Origin: Spirosoma validum
Lineage (GTDB): Bacteria > Bacteroidota > Bacteroidia > Cytophagales > Spirosomataceae
Length of the DNA stretch: 64,000 nucleotides
Assembly (NCBI RefSeq): GCF_014699035.1
Contig: NZ_JACXAA010000001.1
Coordinates: forward strand, 620,001-684,000
Reading direction: 5' to 3'
Positions within the stretch are counted from its first letter, which is position 1. The number at the start of each line of letters is the position of its first letter. The translations under genes and the position numbers were made by a program. Of the stretch, positions 35,210 to 43,269 are shown piece after piece. The notes beneath the pieces are model-generated. The model did not search any database. It was given only the letters and a program-made list of their open reading frames with translations, and was not told the DNA's origin.

Positions 35210-38092
35210 ATGAAGCCAAATTGTCTATTTACACTTCTTGTGTGCTTTTCATTTATTCAGTTTTCATACTGTCAACATTTCAAACCTGAATTAGTCAATC
35301 AATCTGAGTGGAATATATCTTCACCGGTGGCAGGAGGTATCTATCAAAGAGGATCTAACAACGCCAGGATGATAAAAATAAATGGATCATTTAAAGGGAC
35401 AGGTATGCTATATTCTACAACTATTTCTGCAACAATCAAGCAACTAGACTTATACGGAAATGACATAGGAAATCCAGTATTGATTCCGATCACAACACTA
35501 AGTGTAAACGATGGTGTGCGAAGCTTCTCAGGAGAAACATACCTGTCCGCGGGATGGTACCACTTAACGATTACAGCAACAGGAAACGATATTCCTGTTG
35601 TCAGAAATAGAACGATGAAAATAGGCGTTGGAGAAGTATTTATTATTGCTGGTCAGTCTAACGCTCAGGGCATGCCGAATCAATACTTAAACGATAACGT
35701 AGCTAATAACCCTGCTCCTTTTTTAGATGCAGTTAGAATACAACCTGATCAGTTTGACGCAGCTAAATACCTGGTTTCTACCGATCCAACTTCTGTTGCC
35801 GTAACAACAAATTTCAATGTAAAAAAACCATATTTATCTCCACTGATAGCGGGCAGAGAAGCATATAACAATCAGAATTCAGGCATTGCTCCTTTAGGAA
35901 ATTCATTATGGTATTGGATATCTCTTGGGGAGAAAATTGCACAGACGTATAACGTACCCGTCAGCTTTTTTAATGCAGCTTATGGCGGCACAACAATTAA
36001 ATCTTGGCAAGAGTCAACTGATCCCAACGCTAAACCATTAGGTCGACCAGGTGCGCCAGGCGATGGCAGATATCCTCCTGGTGCTCCCTATGGTTTTTTG
36101 AAGAATGCACTCAAATTTTATGGTTCCACATATGGAGTTAGAAGCGTGTTGTGGCTACAAGGGGAAACTGATGCAGAAGCCTTGCGTGGAGGATCAGAAT
36201 GGAATTTCCAAAAAATATCTTCCGCAGATGACTATGCTCAAAAACTTATACAAGTTATCAATCAATCAAGGCAGGATTTAAAACCTAATTCTGATCTCAC
36301 CTGGATGGTCGGCAAAACCTCCACTCTGGGAGGAGTTAAATATACTGACGGTAACCAATCGGCCCAATCAGCTATAATCGTGCGACAAGGGCAAGAAAAC
36401 GTCATTACTTCGGGATGGGCTAAACGAGGTCCTGATATAGATCAAATTTTGGATAGAGCACCTGATGGAACCCACTTAGCCGGAGCCGGTATATGGAAAG
36501 CGGCTGATTCTTGGTTTAGCGCTCTACAATTCTCTAATCTGCTTAGTTCAAATCCTGTTATACCACAATCGCTAGGAACAGAGCCTCGCCTTGTTCAGCT
36601 TGACGATAATGGAAATGTTATTACAGTTTTACCGACTGGTTCGCGGTATATATGGTATAATGGTAATGGAGGCAATATCGATTTGAATGCACCTGTAGGC
36701 TATGGATCGACTATTCCTGGTAATATAATAGATCCATTGGTTTTGATTGAAGACAATCAAGGCAACACTACGTTGGGAGGGTTAGTCTTCCCTAACGCAA
36801 ATGCAGCAAGCACTTGTGTGGTCAATAATCCAGGGGCAACCCTCGATGATGCGACCTGTAATAGCGTGCAGGGCTGGGCATTGGACTGGGCAAATCTCAA
36901 TCAACCTGTATCTATTGATATTTATGTGGATGGTGTTAAAACCTACGCAGGCATTACCGCCGATGGGGACCGACCGGACCTGGCATCTTATTTCAATAAC
37001 CCAGCAGCTCGTTATCACGGCTTTAGTTATACTTTCCCAACTGACGCTTCCTGGAGAAATGGGCAAAACCATTCCATCAGTGTTCGCATTTGTGGCACTA
37101 ATAATTACATAGCAGGAGGTCCAAAAACCATTAACTGTACAGGCGGAAGCAATCCACCCAATCCCCCCAGCAGTGCTTGTTCAGTCAGTAATCCAGGGGC
37201 AACTCTCGATGATGTCACCTGCAATAGTGTACGGGGATGGGCATTAGACTGGTCTAACCTCGATCAGCCTGTGACAATTGATATCTATGTGGATGGAGTC
37301 AAGACTTATGCAGGTATTACTGCTAATACGGATCGTCCAGACTTGGCTGCCTATTTTAACAATTCGTCTGCTCGTTATCACGGTTTCAGCTTTACTTTTC
37401 CAAATGATGCTGCCTGGAAGAACGGTCAGAATCATTCTATCAATGTTCGTATTTGTGGTACAAACAATGACATGCCTGGTAGCCCTAAGACCATTAATTG
37501 TACAGGAGGAAGTAATCCGCCGAATCCACCAGTAACCGGTGGCAGCCTGGCTTTCCAGATTATCAGCTACGATTGTAACTCTGGTGTTCTTCAATATAGA
37601 TTTACCAGTAGTGATAATTCACCGGTTAATGTAAGCTTACCAGGTATATTCGGTGGAACGATGAGCCCCAATACAGTCGCTACATATACCTTCCCTGGCG
37701 ATGGGCGACAAGGACGCACCGTGACAGGTTCGGCTTCTCAATCAGGTAATCAGATTTCAATCAACTTTACAAACGGATGTAGCTTAAGCGGAGGCCGCAT
37801 TAGCTATAACTCTATTGATGATTTTTCTGAAAATAATGACTTGAAGCTGACCACTTATCCTAACCCTAATGATGGACAGTTTTCAATTAGTTTTTCTCTT
37901 CCTAAAGGAGAAAATTACACAATCCAAGTAACGGATATGCTAGGTCATACTTTACTAAAGCGCGAATCCATAAGTAAAACCAGTCAAGTTATTGAGCAAG
38001 TAACTCTCTCGAACTTGAATTTAAAGCATGTGCTCGTTCAGGTGAAAAGCGGTCTGAAAACCGTTACAAAGATGATCATTGTCCAAGAATAG
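35210..38092 (+). CDS. T9SS-secreted SGNH (sialate O-acetylesterase-like) protein with duplicated domain
   Basis: 960 aa. A signal peptide (about 1-21) is followed by a beta-rich module (about 30-140), then an SGNH esterase domain: GQSNAQGMP with nucleophile S150, WLQGETDAEALRGG, and the Asp-His pair in APDGTHLAGAG. Two near-identical 118-residue modules follow at 536-653 and 657-774, each starting with a Cys and ending in a glycine/proline linker (GGSNPPNPP). A further beta domain precedes a type A T9SS sorting tail (TYPNPNDGQFSISF to the end). It is therefore exported through the type IX system and probably removes acetyl groups from extracellular glycans; the substrate is unknown. Confidence 0.88.
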   Translation: MKPNCLFTLLVCFSFIQFSYCQHFKPELVNQSEWNISSPVAGGIYQRGSNNARMIKINGSFKGTGMLYSTTISATIKQLDLYGNDIGNPVLIPITTLSVNDGVRSFSGETYLSAGWYHLTITATGNDIPVVRNRTMKIGVGEVFIIAGQSNAQGMPNQYLNDNVANNPAPFLDAVRIQPDQFDAAKYLVSTDPTSVAVTTNFNVKKPYLSPLIAGREAYNNQNSGIAPLGNSLWYWISLGEKIAQTYNVPVSFFNAAYGGTTIKSWQESTDPNAKPLGRPGAPGDGRYPPGAPYGFLKNALKFYGSTYGVRSVLWLQGETDAEALRGGSEWNFQKISSADDYAQKLIQVINQSRQDLKPNSDLTWMVGKTSTLGGVKYTDGNQSAQSAIIVRQGQENVITSGWAKRGPDIDQILDRAPDGTHLAGAGIWKAADSWFSALQFSNLLSSNPVIPQSLGTEPRLVQLDDNGNVITVLPTGSRYIWYNGNGGNIDLNAPVGYGSTIPGNIIDPLVLIEDNQGNTTLGGLVFPNANAASTCVVNNPGATLDDATCNSVQGWALDWANLNQPVSIDIYVDGVKTYAGITADGDRPDLASYFNNPAARYHGFSYTFPTDASWRNGQNHSISVRICGTNNYIAGGPKTINCTGGSNPPNPPSSACSVSNPGATLDDVTCNSVRGWALDWSNLDQPVTIDIYVDGVKTYAGITANTDRPDLAAYFNNSSARYHGFSFTFPNDAAWKNGQNHSINVRICGTNNDMPGSPKTINCTGGSNPPNPPVTGGSLAFQIISYDCNSGVLQYRFTSSDNSPVNVSLPGIFGGTMSPNTVATYTFPGDGRQGRTVTGSASQSGNQISINFTNGCSLSGGRISYNSIDDFSENNDLKLTTYPNPNDGQFSISFSLPKGENYTIQVTDMLGHTLLKRESISKTSQVIEQVTLSNLNLKHVLVQVKSGLKTVTKMIIVQE
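36815..37531 (+). repeat. Two tandem 354-bp intragenic repeats
   Basis: Units at 36815-37168 and 37178-37531 have equal length and similar DNA and protein (both contain DIYVDGVKTYAGITA and DRPDLA.YFNN). Each begins with a Cys in NNPGATLDD or SNPGATLDD context. They encode two copies of an extracellular, probably carbohydrate-binding or spacer, module. Confidence 0.9.
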
Positions 38093-38225
38093 AACCTTAC
38101 TAGGTATATTACCTATGAAGTATGATAATATGCCTACTAAATTACCAGCAGAGACATATGAGATCTGCGATGGTGATAGAATTTGCTTAAAATAATTTCT
38201 TACATAAATTTGTTTAAGTCTATGA

Positions 38226-38257
38226 AAAAAGGTCGGTGTGTATTCACCGACCTTTTT
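38226..38257. terminator. Bidirectional terminator
   Basis: AAAAAGGTCGGTG (38226-38238) pairs perfectly with CACCGACCTTTTT (38245-38257) over a 6-nt loop. It lies between the convergent esterase gene and the lipocalin-like gene and can serve both. Confidence 0.9.
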
Positions 38258-38279
38258 GTCTATACAATGAACCAAACGC

Positions 38280-38735
38280 TTACTTTCTATAAACCCACTG
38301 CATCTTACCAGTAACTGTTGCAGTACTCGATACTGGAAGAGTGTAATTTCCAGGAGTAACCTGAGCAATTTCTTCAATATTTTTATTTTTACTGTACGTA
38401 TACGAGTCTTGCTGCCCGTTACTATACTTTAAATTCAATGTATTGTTCGTGAAATCCCAAGTACCCTCAAGGTCACTTACAACAACAGATTTATAATTCT
38501 CGACAAAAGTATTGTCAGAAAAAACATCTATTGTCGAACCTTCTGACCCCAAGTAGTACAGATCCAGTGGTGCGCCATTGATGCTTAATGAAGCAGGAAA
38601 ACTACTCGCGATGCCTCTATTTAACTCCCAGCGACCAACTATTGGTGAAGCAGGAGCAGGATCATTATTTTTCGAACAAGCAATTAATCCTGAAAAAGAG
38701 ACTAGTAAACAGAGTGCATATACGTAACGCTTCAT
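38280..38735 (-). CDS. Lipocalin-like lipoprotein, function unknown
   Basis: 151 aa. The lipobox LIACSKNND is preceded by a classic signal (MKRYVYALCLLVSFSG). The mature part starts ASPIVGRWELNRG, followed by alternating strands (TIDVFSDNTFVENYKSVVVS and GTWDFTNNTLNLKYSNGQQ), the pattern of small lipocalin-like lipoproteins of Bacteroidota. Single gene, AT-rich, convergent with the esterase. Confidence 0.75.
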   Translation of the reverse strand: MKRYVYALCLLVSFSGLIACSKNNDPAPASPIVGRWELNRGIASSFPASLSINGAPLDLYYLGSEGSTIDVFSDNTFVENYKSVVVSDLEGTWDFTNNTLNLKYSNGQQDSYTYSKNKNIEEIAQVTPGNYTLPVSSTATVTGKMQWVYRK

Positions 38736-38866
38736 AATTCTTAAATTTATTGAGTCAAATCAAAGTATAACCAGAACAAAACGACTGTAAACTACAAAAA
38801 AAACGAATTAGACAACACTTCTGGTACGCTGAAACCAAACTTATTGATGCAAGCCATGAAAAATCT

Positions 38867-38935
38867 TTACCGTAAATTCGGCACAGGCATTATGGGTAAA
38901 CTTTCATTCCCATCCTCACTAACGGCCTGCACAGC
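38867..38935. repeat. Direct repeat copy C of the M28 peptidase 3' end
   Basis: About 69 bp, nearly identical to 40579-40645. On the minus strand it still encodes the last 18 peptidase residues (AVQAVSEDGNES...VPNLR) and the stop codon. It lies just beyond the first PIN module. Confidence 0.88.
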
Positions 38936-38965
38936 AAAACCCCAAATCAAATTTTATTTGGTTCA

Positions 38966-39376
38966 CTACACTTTACTCAGTATCAGCACGAAATCGGAAA
39001 TGTTTATCACACTGACATGCGGAAACGTAACATCTTTCAGTACGTTGAAGTGACTGTCGTTCGTCACAACACAGTCGGCATTGGCAGCAATAGCACAGTC
39101 CACAAATTTATTGTCGTCGGGATCGGCCTCGATAAGCTGCCAATTGTATGTAGGGTCAACAAAGTGTATATTATCCAGATTCAGTAATTCCCTGAACTTG
39201 ACATCTGTGCGTTCAAGGCCCAGTCGTTTACCAATCTGTTCCTCATATTCAGCTACTATCTCATTACTCACATACAGCTGGAAGCGCTTATCGAGTAGTG
39301 CCTGGTAAATCGGGAAATACTTCGAATAAGAAGCTAATGAAACGATCAGAACATTCGTATCCAGAACGACGCGCAT
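38966..39376 (-). CDS. PIN-domain toxin (COG1569-type)
   Basis: 136 aa from ATG 39376 (MRVVLDTNVLIVSLAS); the frame continues upstream into the antitoxin gene but that part is not PIN-like. PIN acidic residues are visible: D6 in LDTNVL, a middle Glu in VAEYEEQIG, and ADPDDNKFVDCAIAANADCVVTND with the last active-site aspartates. PIN toxins are Mg-dependent RNases. It starts 4 bp after the putative antitoxin gene and is intact, unlike the related gene at 39839. Confidence 0.88.
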   Translation of the reverse strand: MRVVLDTNVLIVSLASYSKYFPIYQALLDKRFQLYVSNEIVAEYEEQIGKRLGLERTDVKFRELLNLDNIHFVDPTYNWQLIEADPDDNKFVDCAIAANADCVVTNDSHFNVLKDVTFPHVSVINISDFVLILSKV

Positions 39377-39380
39377 GCAA

Positions 39381-39596
39381 TTACTGATTGGGATCGTCCA
39401 GGATTCGATCCATGTCGTCATCAGACCAATTATTTCTCGTCCAAGCATCATCAGCTAGCCGAGTAAGCCTCTTGGCAAAATACTGCCCAATCAACTCTCT
39501 GATATTCGCCAGATCCGATTCACTCACCTGATGAGCGTATAGTTTTAGCAGTTCCAATTGGAGGTTCGAAAAAGGCGTTTTTGAGGTAATATCCAT
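39381..39596 (-). CDS. Putative antitoxin partner of the PIN toxin
   Basis: 71 aa, acidic C-terminus (NNWSDDDMDRILDDPN) and helical N-terminus (FSNLQLELLKLYAHQVSESDL). It is directly upstream of, and separated by 4 bp from, the PIN gene, the usual antitoxin position. The Trp-Asp-Asp-Met-Asp-like tail resembles small antitoxins that insert an acidic tail into the PIN active site. No DNA-binding motif recognised. Confidence 0.75.
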   Translation of the reverse strand: MDITSKTPFSNLQLELLKLYAHQVSESDLANIRELIGQYFAKRLTRLADDAWTRNNWSDDDMDRILDDPNQ

Positions 39597-39722
39597 AACC
39601 CGTTTCTTTTTTTACCAAATTTAGAGAAACCCATTGAATTTGACTTAACCAGCACCTCCATCGTTCAACAATCAGAAAAATCACCAGTCAGAGCTGGCAA
39701 GCAATCATTTACTATCGAACGC

Positions 39723-39843
39723 TACTGCAAATTCGGCACAGGCAATATGGGTAAACTTTCATTCCCATCCTCACTAACGGCCTGCACAGCGAAGTAATAA
39801 TTGTCTTTCGAGTAAGGTAATGTCATACCCAGCTTGGTTTAGA
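39723..39843. repeat. Direct repeat copy B of the M28 peptidase 3' end
   Basis: About 120 bp similar to 40579-40697. On the minus strand it encodes TKLGMTLPYSKD and onward to VPNLQ and a stop, that is the last 38 or so codons of the peptidase. It begins in frame directly after the stop codon of the damaged PIN gene (39839-39841). Between copy B and the antitoxin start at 39596 are 126 bp with no recognised feature. Confidence 0.88.
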
Positions 39844-40251
39844 ACATCAACACGTTATCTAAAAATGCCTGTAGGCGGATAATTTGAATTTCCCGATACG
39901 GTCTGAGTGCTAGTAAATCGTTTTTATTGCCGGTGATGAGATATTCGGCCTGAGCATCGATAGCCAACGATAATAAATAATTGTCGTCAGGGTCAGGGCT
40001 ATCCGTAACAATAGTAGTCGGGTTAATAATCGTCAGTCGTGCCTGAATGGCTTCCAGAAAAAGGCAATTTCGCCAGGAGTAACGTATTTCCGGAACTTAT
40101 CCCGATATGCTACTTCAGAAAGTTCAGTTAGCAGATTAGCATCAGCAAACAACTCAATATCAGTCCTTTCTAAAATAATTTTTAACTTTTCACGGTGTTT
40201 CCTATCAATCAATGCACTGATAAAATCGTTGGTATCTACCACAATTCTCAT
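39839..40251 (-). pseudogene. Frameshifted PIN-domain toxin
   Basis: From ATG 40251 the frame reads MRIVVDTNDFISALIDRK and continues through VTPGEIAFF, then ends at 40033 in an unrelated tail. A one-base shift at the A-run 40058-40062 restores LEAIQARLTIINPTT, then DSPDPDDNYLLSLAIDAQAEYLITGNKNDL, the second half of a PIN domain, to a stop at 39839. Corrected length is about 137 aa, like the neighbouring intact PIN. The gene start overlaps the antitoxin stop (ATGA). The homopolymer position leaves open a sequencing error. Confidence 0.82.
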
Positions 40252-40484
40252 ACAGGCTCATTGGTCTGTTTGATTCTTTTTTCAAGCCGATACGCTTTGA
40301 TCTCGGACATAATTTCATCCTCAGTGGTGTCAGGTTCAGTCTGGGGCAATTTTCGCTCTACTTTATTCCATACGTCTACCCAGGTAGATTGGTCCGTTTT
40401 TAACGAAATAATACCCAGATCAATCAGGTCGTCGATGAGTTTACGGGCCTTAGCGGTCTTGATTTCTACAGTGAGCGTTTCCAT
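40248..40484 (-). CDS. Putative antitoxin of the second PIN module
   Basis: 78 aa from ATG 40484 (METLTVEIKTAKARKLIDDL). The upstream in-frame ATG at 40562 is too close to the peptidase stop and adds non-family residues. The N-terminal TVEIKTAKARKLIDDLIDLG is followed by an acidic-basic helical tail (TEDEIMSEIKAYRLEKRIKQ), a layout I recall from small antitoxins paired with COG1569 PIN toxins. Its stop overlaps the PIN start by 4 bases. Confidence 0.78.
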   Translation of the reverse strand: METLTVEIKTAKARKLIDDLIDLGIISLKTDQSTWVDVWNKVERKLPQTEPDTTEDEIMSEIKAYRLEKRIKQTNEPV

Positions 40485-40578
40485 GATACGTATCGTGCTT
40501 ACTTTTCCAAATCTAACGAATAACTGAAGGTGAGACAAGTTTATAAATTGACCATAAATCACAGTCTCTCTTAGGCCA

Positions 40579-40697
40579 TTTACCGCAAATTCGGCACAGG
40601 CAGTATGGGTAAACTCTCGTTGCCATCCTCACTAACGGCCTGTACGGCGAAGTAATAATTGTCTTTCGAGTAAGGTAGCGTCATGCCTAGTTTAGTC
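40579..40697. repeat. Direct repeat copy A: the genuine 3' end of the M28 peptidase gene
   Basis: The parental copy of the repeats at 39723 and 38867. It includes the peptidase stop codon (40580-40582) and the last 38 or so codons. The shared core is TTCGGCACAGGCA followed by ATGGGTAAACT and CATCCTCACTAACGGCCTG. Confidence 0.88.
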
Positions 40698-41962
40698 GTA
40701 TAGAATTTCTTTTGCCAGAACGGCCAGTACGTTTCGCGCATCAATACGTAATAGCCTTTCACCTTGCCCGCCTGCGGAGCCTGCCAGTAAAGCACCGTCG
40801 CGTTGGTCAGGTTACGAACGTCGACCGTTACTTTCTGCGGCACTGTCGGCGATTTAGCGAGGTTAGCCAACGTAGCGAGGTTAACAGCTGTGTTTTTGCG
40901 GAGGTACTCAAAATCCATGAACTTCGGATAGTCGCCATATTCAGTCCCGTTTTCAGTCCGCAAATCCTGGTGCTGGTGTTCGTAATTTTCGTTCATTTCG
41001 GTCAGGCGCACGGCTGCAAAGCCACGCTGTACGTAGGGCGTATGATCACCACCACGCAAGTAACGGTCGTTCCGATACACCATGACCACTTCCAGATTTT
41101 CGACGTAGCGTTCGCCGATTTCTTTTAAATACCGGGCCAGTGTACGGGCTTTGCCATCATTCTCGTTGCCAAACTGCCGAATCTGGCCAATACGTCCGGT
41201 TGTGTCTTTCAACAGATTCCCGGGTAGCCCTTCACTGAATACACGAAGCCGGGTATTGTCGATGATACGCGTATCACTGCTGTTGTTACTACCCATGATA
41301 TCGTTATTCAGCACCGCTTCTACGTTCCATTTCTCTTTCACGGCCCGCTCTGAGAGGTGTTCAGCCCCCAACAGCCCCTGTTCTTCGCCCGTTAACGTAA
41401 CAAACACAACCGTGGCCGGGAAAGACGATTTGCTCATCACCCGGCAGAGTTCAATCACAGCCGCCGTTCCCGAGCCGTCATCATTCGCACCCGGCGCATC
41501 GGATTCGCGATTCATTACGTTCGTAACGCGGCTATCCATGTGCCCCTGCACAATAAAAATACGGTTATCGTTCGGATCAGTACCTTTCAGCGTAGCCATT
41601 ACGTTCCCCATGTTGGCCGGTTTATCGACCCGCCGACCATCAGGCTGAAGCGTCCAGGTGTCGAGTGTTGCCGTCATTCGCCCACCCGATTGCTTCGCGT
41701 ATTGGTTGAACTTGCCCAGAATCCACTGCCGGGCCGCACCAAGTCCTTTTTTCGCAACCGGAGCATTTGCATCGGCAGGTACGCTCAGTGTGTGGCGAGT
41801 ACCGAAGCTAACCAAGCCATTGATGTGCGCCCGTAAACTATCCGCCGAGATTTGCGTAACCAGATCAGCAATTTGCGGATCACGATTAACGATAGCGGTT
41901 TGGGCGAACGTAGACAGTGAGCAGAATAGACAAAAAGAAAGAAGTAAATGGGATTTCTTCAT
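40580..41962 (-). CDS. Secreted M28-family metallopeptidase
   Basis: 460 aa from ATG 41962 (MKKSHLLLSFCLFCSLSTFA signal peptide). A longer frame to 42004 overlaps a terminator and is rejected. The M28 zinc ligands appear in order: QGHMDSRV, PGANDDGSGTAAVIEL, LTGEEQGLLGAEHL, then a late His region (GGDHTPYVQRGFAAVRLTE). A fibronectin III-like C-terminal part (VDVRNLTNATVLYWQAP onward) follows. It is probably a periplasmic or secreted aminopeptidase. Its 3' end is duplicated twice downstream with PIN modules between. Confidence 0.92.
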   Translation of the reverse strand: MKKSHLLLSFCLFCSLSTFAQTAIVNRDPQIADLVTQISADSLRAHINGLVSFGTRHTLSVPADANAPVAKKGLGAARQWILGKFNQYAKQSGGRMTATLDTWTLQPDGRRVDKPANMGNVMATLKGTDPNDNRIFIVQGHMDSRVTNVMNRESDAPGANDDGSGTAAVIELCRVMSKSSFPATVVFVTLTGEEQGLLGAEHLSERAVKEKWNVEAVLNNDIMGSNNSSDTRIIDNTRLRVFSEGLPGNLLKDTTGRIGQIRQFGNENDGKARTLARYLKEIGERYVENLEVVMVYRNDRYLRGGDHTPYVQRGFAAVRLTEMNENYEHQHQDLRTENGTEYGDYPKFMDFEYLRKNTAVNLATLANLAKSPTVPQKVTVDVRNLTNATVLYWQAPQAGKVKGYYVLMRETYWPFWQKKFYTTKLGMTLPYSKDNYYFAVQAVSEDGNESLPILPVPNLR

Positions 41963-41992
41963 GAAGTTGATGATTGAGTAGGCGAAGCTAAC

Positions 41993-42025
41993 AAAAAAGC
42001 ACAAGTTGCGAGGCTTGTGCTTTTT
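41993..42025 (-). terminator. Terminator of the mazEF-hypothetical unit
   Basis: AAAAAAGCACAAG (41993-42005) pairs with CTTGTGCTTTTT (42014-42025) over an 8-nt loop. On the minus strand a T run follows. It lies just past the stop of the 42043 gene. Confidence 0.82.
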
Positions 42026-42042
42026 ATTAGCAGGTCAATAAG

Positions 42043-42597
42043 TCAGAAGGACCACGTTACACCGGCCCCCAACGCTACGTGTCCCGTAAGCGGAACAGGT
42101 GCAACGGCCATCCCGATGCGAGGTTGCCGAAGCATTTCGTTATATCGCGTAACTGCTTTATTGACCTGGCTATTCCCGATAATAAAGAACGTGAGCGTAG
42201 CTACAATAGAGCCTCCATAGACCGTCCAGTACGTACCATTGCTTTGATTACGGCTTAACAGAATATACGCCAACGGAGCCAGCGCCGTCAGACGACTAAG
42301 GGTCGTTATGGTGCGAAACGTTTGAAAATGATGACTTACTTCCGGATCGTTCAGTTCATAAAACGGTATCTCCAGCGAATAAGGCGATGAGAGACGTTTA
42401 CCCCCGTAGAAATAAAGACTCCCTAACGACGACGAACCAGCCGCCCGTTCAATCGGTAACAGATGCGCCGGAATCGGCTCCGTTCGGTAATGAGACGTAT
42501 CGTCGTCGCGTCGACGCTGGGCATGAACGGTCAACGTAATCGCCGTTATTAGTAAAGTAAATAGGATAGATCGCTTCAAAATAAAATTAGTCGACAA
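42043..42597 (-). CDS. Secreted membrane-associated protein of unknown function
   Basis: 184 aa. There is a signal peptide (LKRSILFTLLITAITLTVHA), a polar stretch, then hydrophobic segments (LSRLTALAPLAYILLS and VYGGSIVATLTFFIIGNSQV). The C-terminus GHVALGAGVTWSF ends with Phe, as outer-membrane or barrel-type proteins do. No family recognised. Its start overlaps the mazF stop by 11 bases, so it is probably co-expressed with the toxin pair. Confidence 0.65.
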   Translation of the reverse strand: MSTNFILKRSILFTLLITAITLTVHAQRRRDDDTSHYRTEPIPAHLLPIERAAGSSSLGSLYFYGGKRLSSPYSLEIPFYELNDPEVSHHFQTFRTITTLSRLTALAPLAYILLSRNQSNGTYWTVYGGSIVATLTFFIIGNSQVNKAVTRYNEMLRQPRIGMAVAPVPLTGHVALGAGVTWSF

Positions 42598-42910
42598 ACA
42601 ATTCTTTAATTACTTGTTTGATCTTGACCATCTCACTGGTTGATAGATTACCAAGCACTTTAATAACGCGTAGCCGATCAATTGCTCGTATCTGATCAAG
42701 CATCACCCATCCCACCCGGCCGCCCGATTGAACCTGAATACGAGAAGGATAAGCTTTAGACGTTGAGGTCATAGGCGCAATAATTAACGTATTAACCTGT
42801 CGATTCATTTCATCAGGCGAAACAACAACACAAGGACGCGTCTTTTTAACCTCGCTGCCAATAGTAGGATCAAGATTAACTAAGATTACAGCATATTGAT
42901 TAATTACCAT
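42587..42910 (-). CDS. mazF: MazF/PemK-type mRNA interferase toxin
   Basis: 107 aa from ATG 42910; a start at 42919 adds three residues. Family features: YAVILVNLDPTIGSEVKKTRPCVVVSPDEMN with the conserved E..K.RP.V core, TLIIAPMTSTSKAYPSR and GWVMLDQIRAIDRLR. MazF cleaves single-stranded mRNA at short specific sites. It overlaps mazE by 7 bases. All core residues I can recognise are present, so it is probably active. Confidence 0.93.
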   Translation of the reverse strand: MVINQYAVILVNLDPTIGSEVKKTRPCVVVSPDEMNRQVNTLIIAPMTSTSKAYPSRIQVQSGGRVGWVMLDQIRAIDRLRVIKVLGNLSTSEMVKIKQVIKELFVD

Positions 42911-43146
42911 TCCTCCCACGTTTCATCATCAAATACGTCAGGGATTAATAGGCGATCATCGCCATTGGCGTGCATTTGCTTAAAAGCTTCTTCCCAACCC
43001 TCCCGTGGTTTCCGAATAGGTCTAAGAACTAACTCATCTTCTCGCATTTCAACCTCTACTGAATTACTGATTTGGTACTTATCCAAAACAGCTTTAGGAA
43101 TACGAATGCCCTTTGAATTACCAATCGAAACGACAGCTAATCGCAT
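42904..43146 (-). CDS. mazE: MazE-type AbrB-family antitoxin
   Basis: 80 aa. The N-terminal swapped-hairpin DNA-binding domain (VVSIGNSKGIRIPKAVLDKY) is a classic AbrB/MazE start. The acidic C-terminal tail (LIPDVFDDETWEEW) should wrap into MazF. It probably represses its own promoter upstream of 43146. Confidence 0.92.
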   Translation of the reverse strand: MRLAVVSIGNSKGIRIPKAVLDKYQISNSVEVEMREDELVLRPIRKPREGWEEAFKQMHANGDDRLLIPDVFDDETWEEW

Positions 43147-43207
43147 ATAGTTAGTGATTACTTTGTAATTACAAACGTATAAAAATGACGATTCAGTTCA
43201 AAATTGT

Positions 43208-43243
43208 AAAAGCGTTATCGATTTTTAATCCCGATAAGCTTTT
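43208..43243 (-). terminator. Probable terminator of the cupredoxin-fusion gene
   Basis: AAAAGCGTTATCG (43208-43220) pairs with CGATAAGCTTTT (43232-43243) with one bulged base. It lies 27 bp past the stop of the 43270 gene on the minus strand. Confidence 0.6.
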
Positions 43244-43269
43244 AGCGCTAGACAATCTATCGCATTCTG

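Noticed and set aside
36815..37531. Tandem repeats considered as a CRISPR-like or satellite array
   Set aside because: Only two long units, in frame, encoding a protein module inside a gene; no short repeats with spacers.
38867..40697. Insertion-sequence origin of the three repeats
   Set aside because: No transposase frame, no terminal inverted repeats, and the repeats are coding sequence of the adjacent peptidase.
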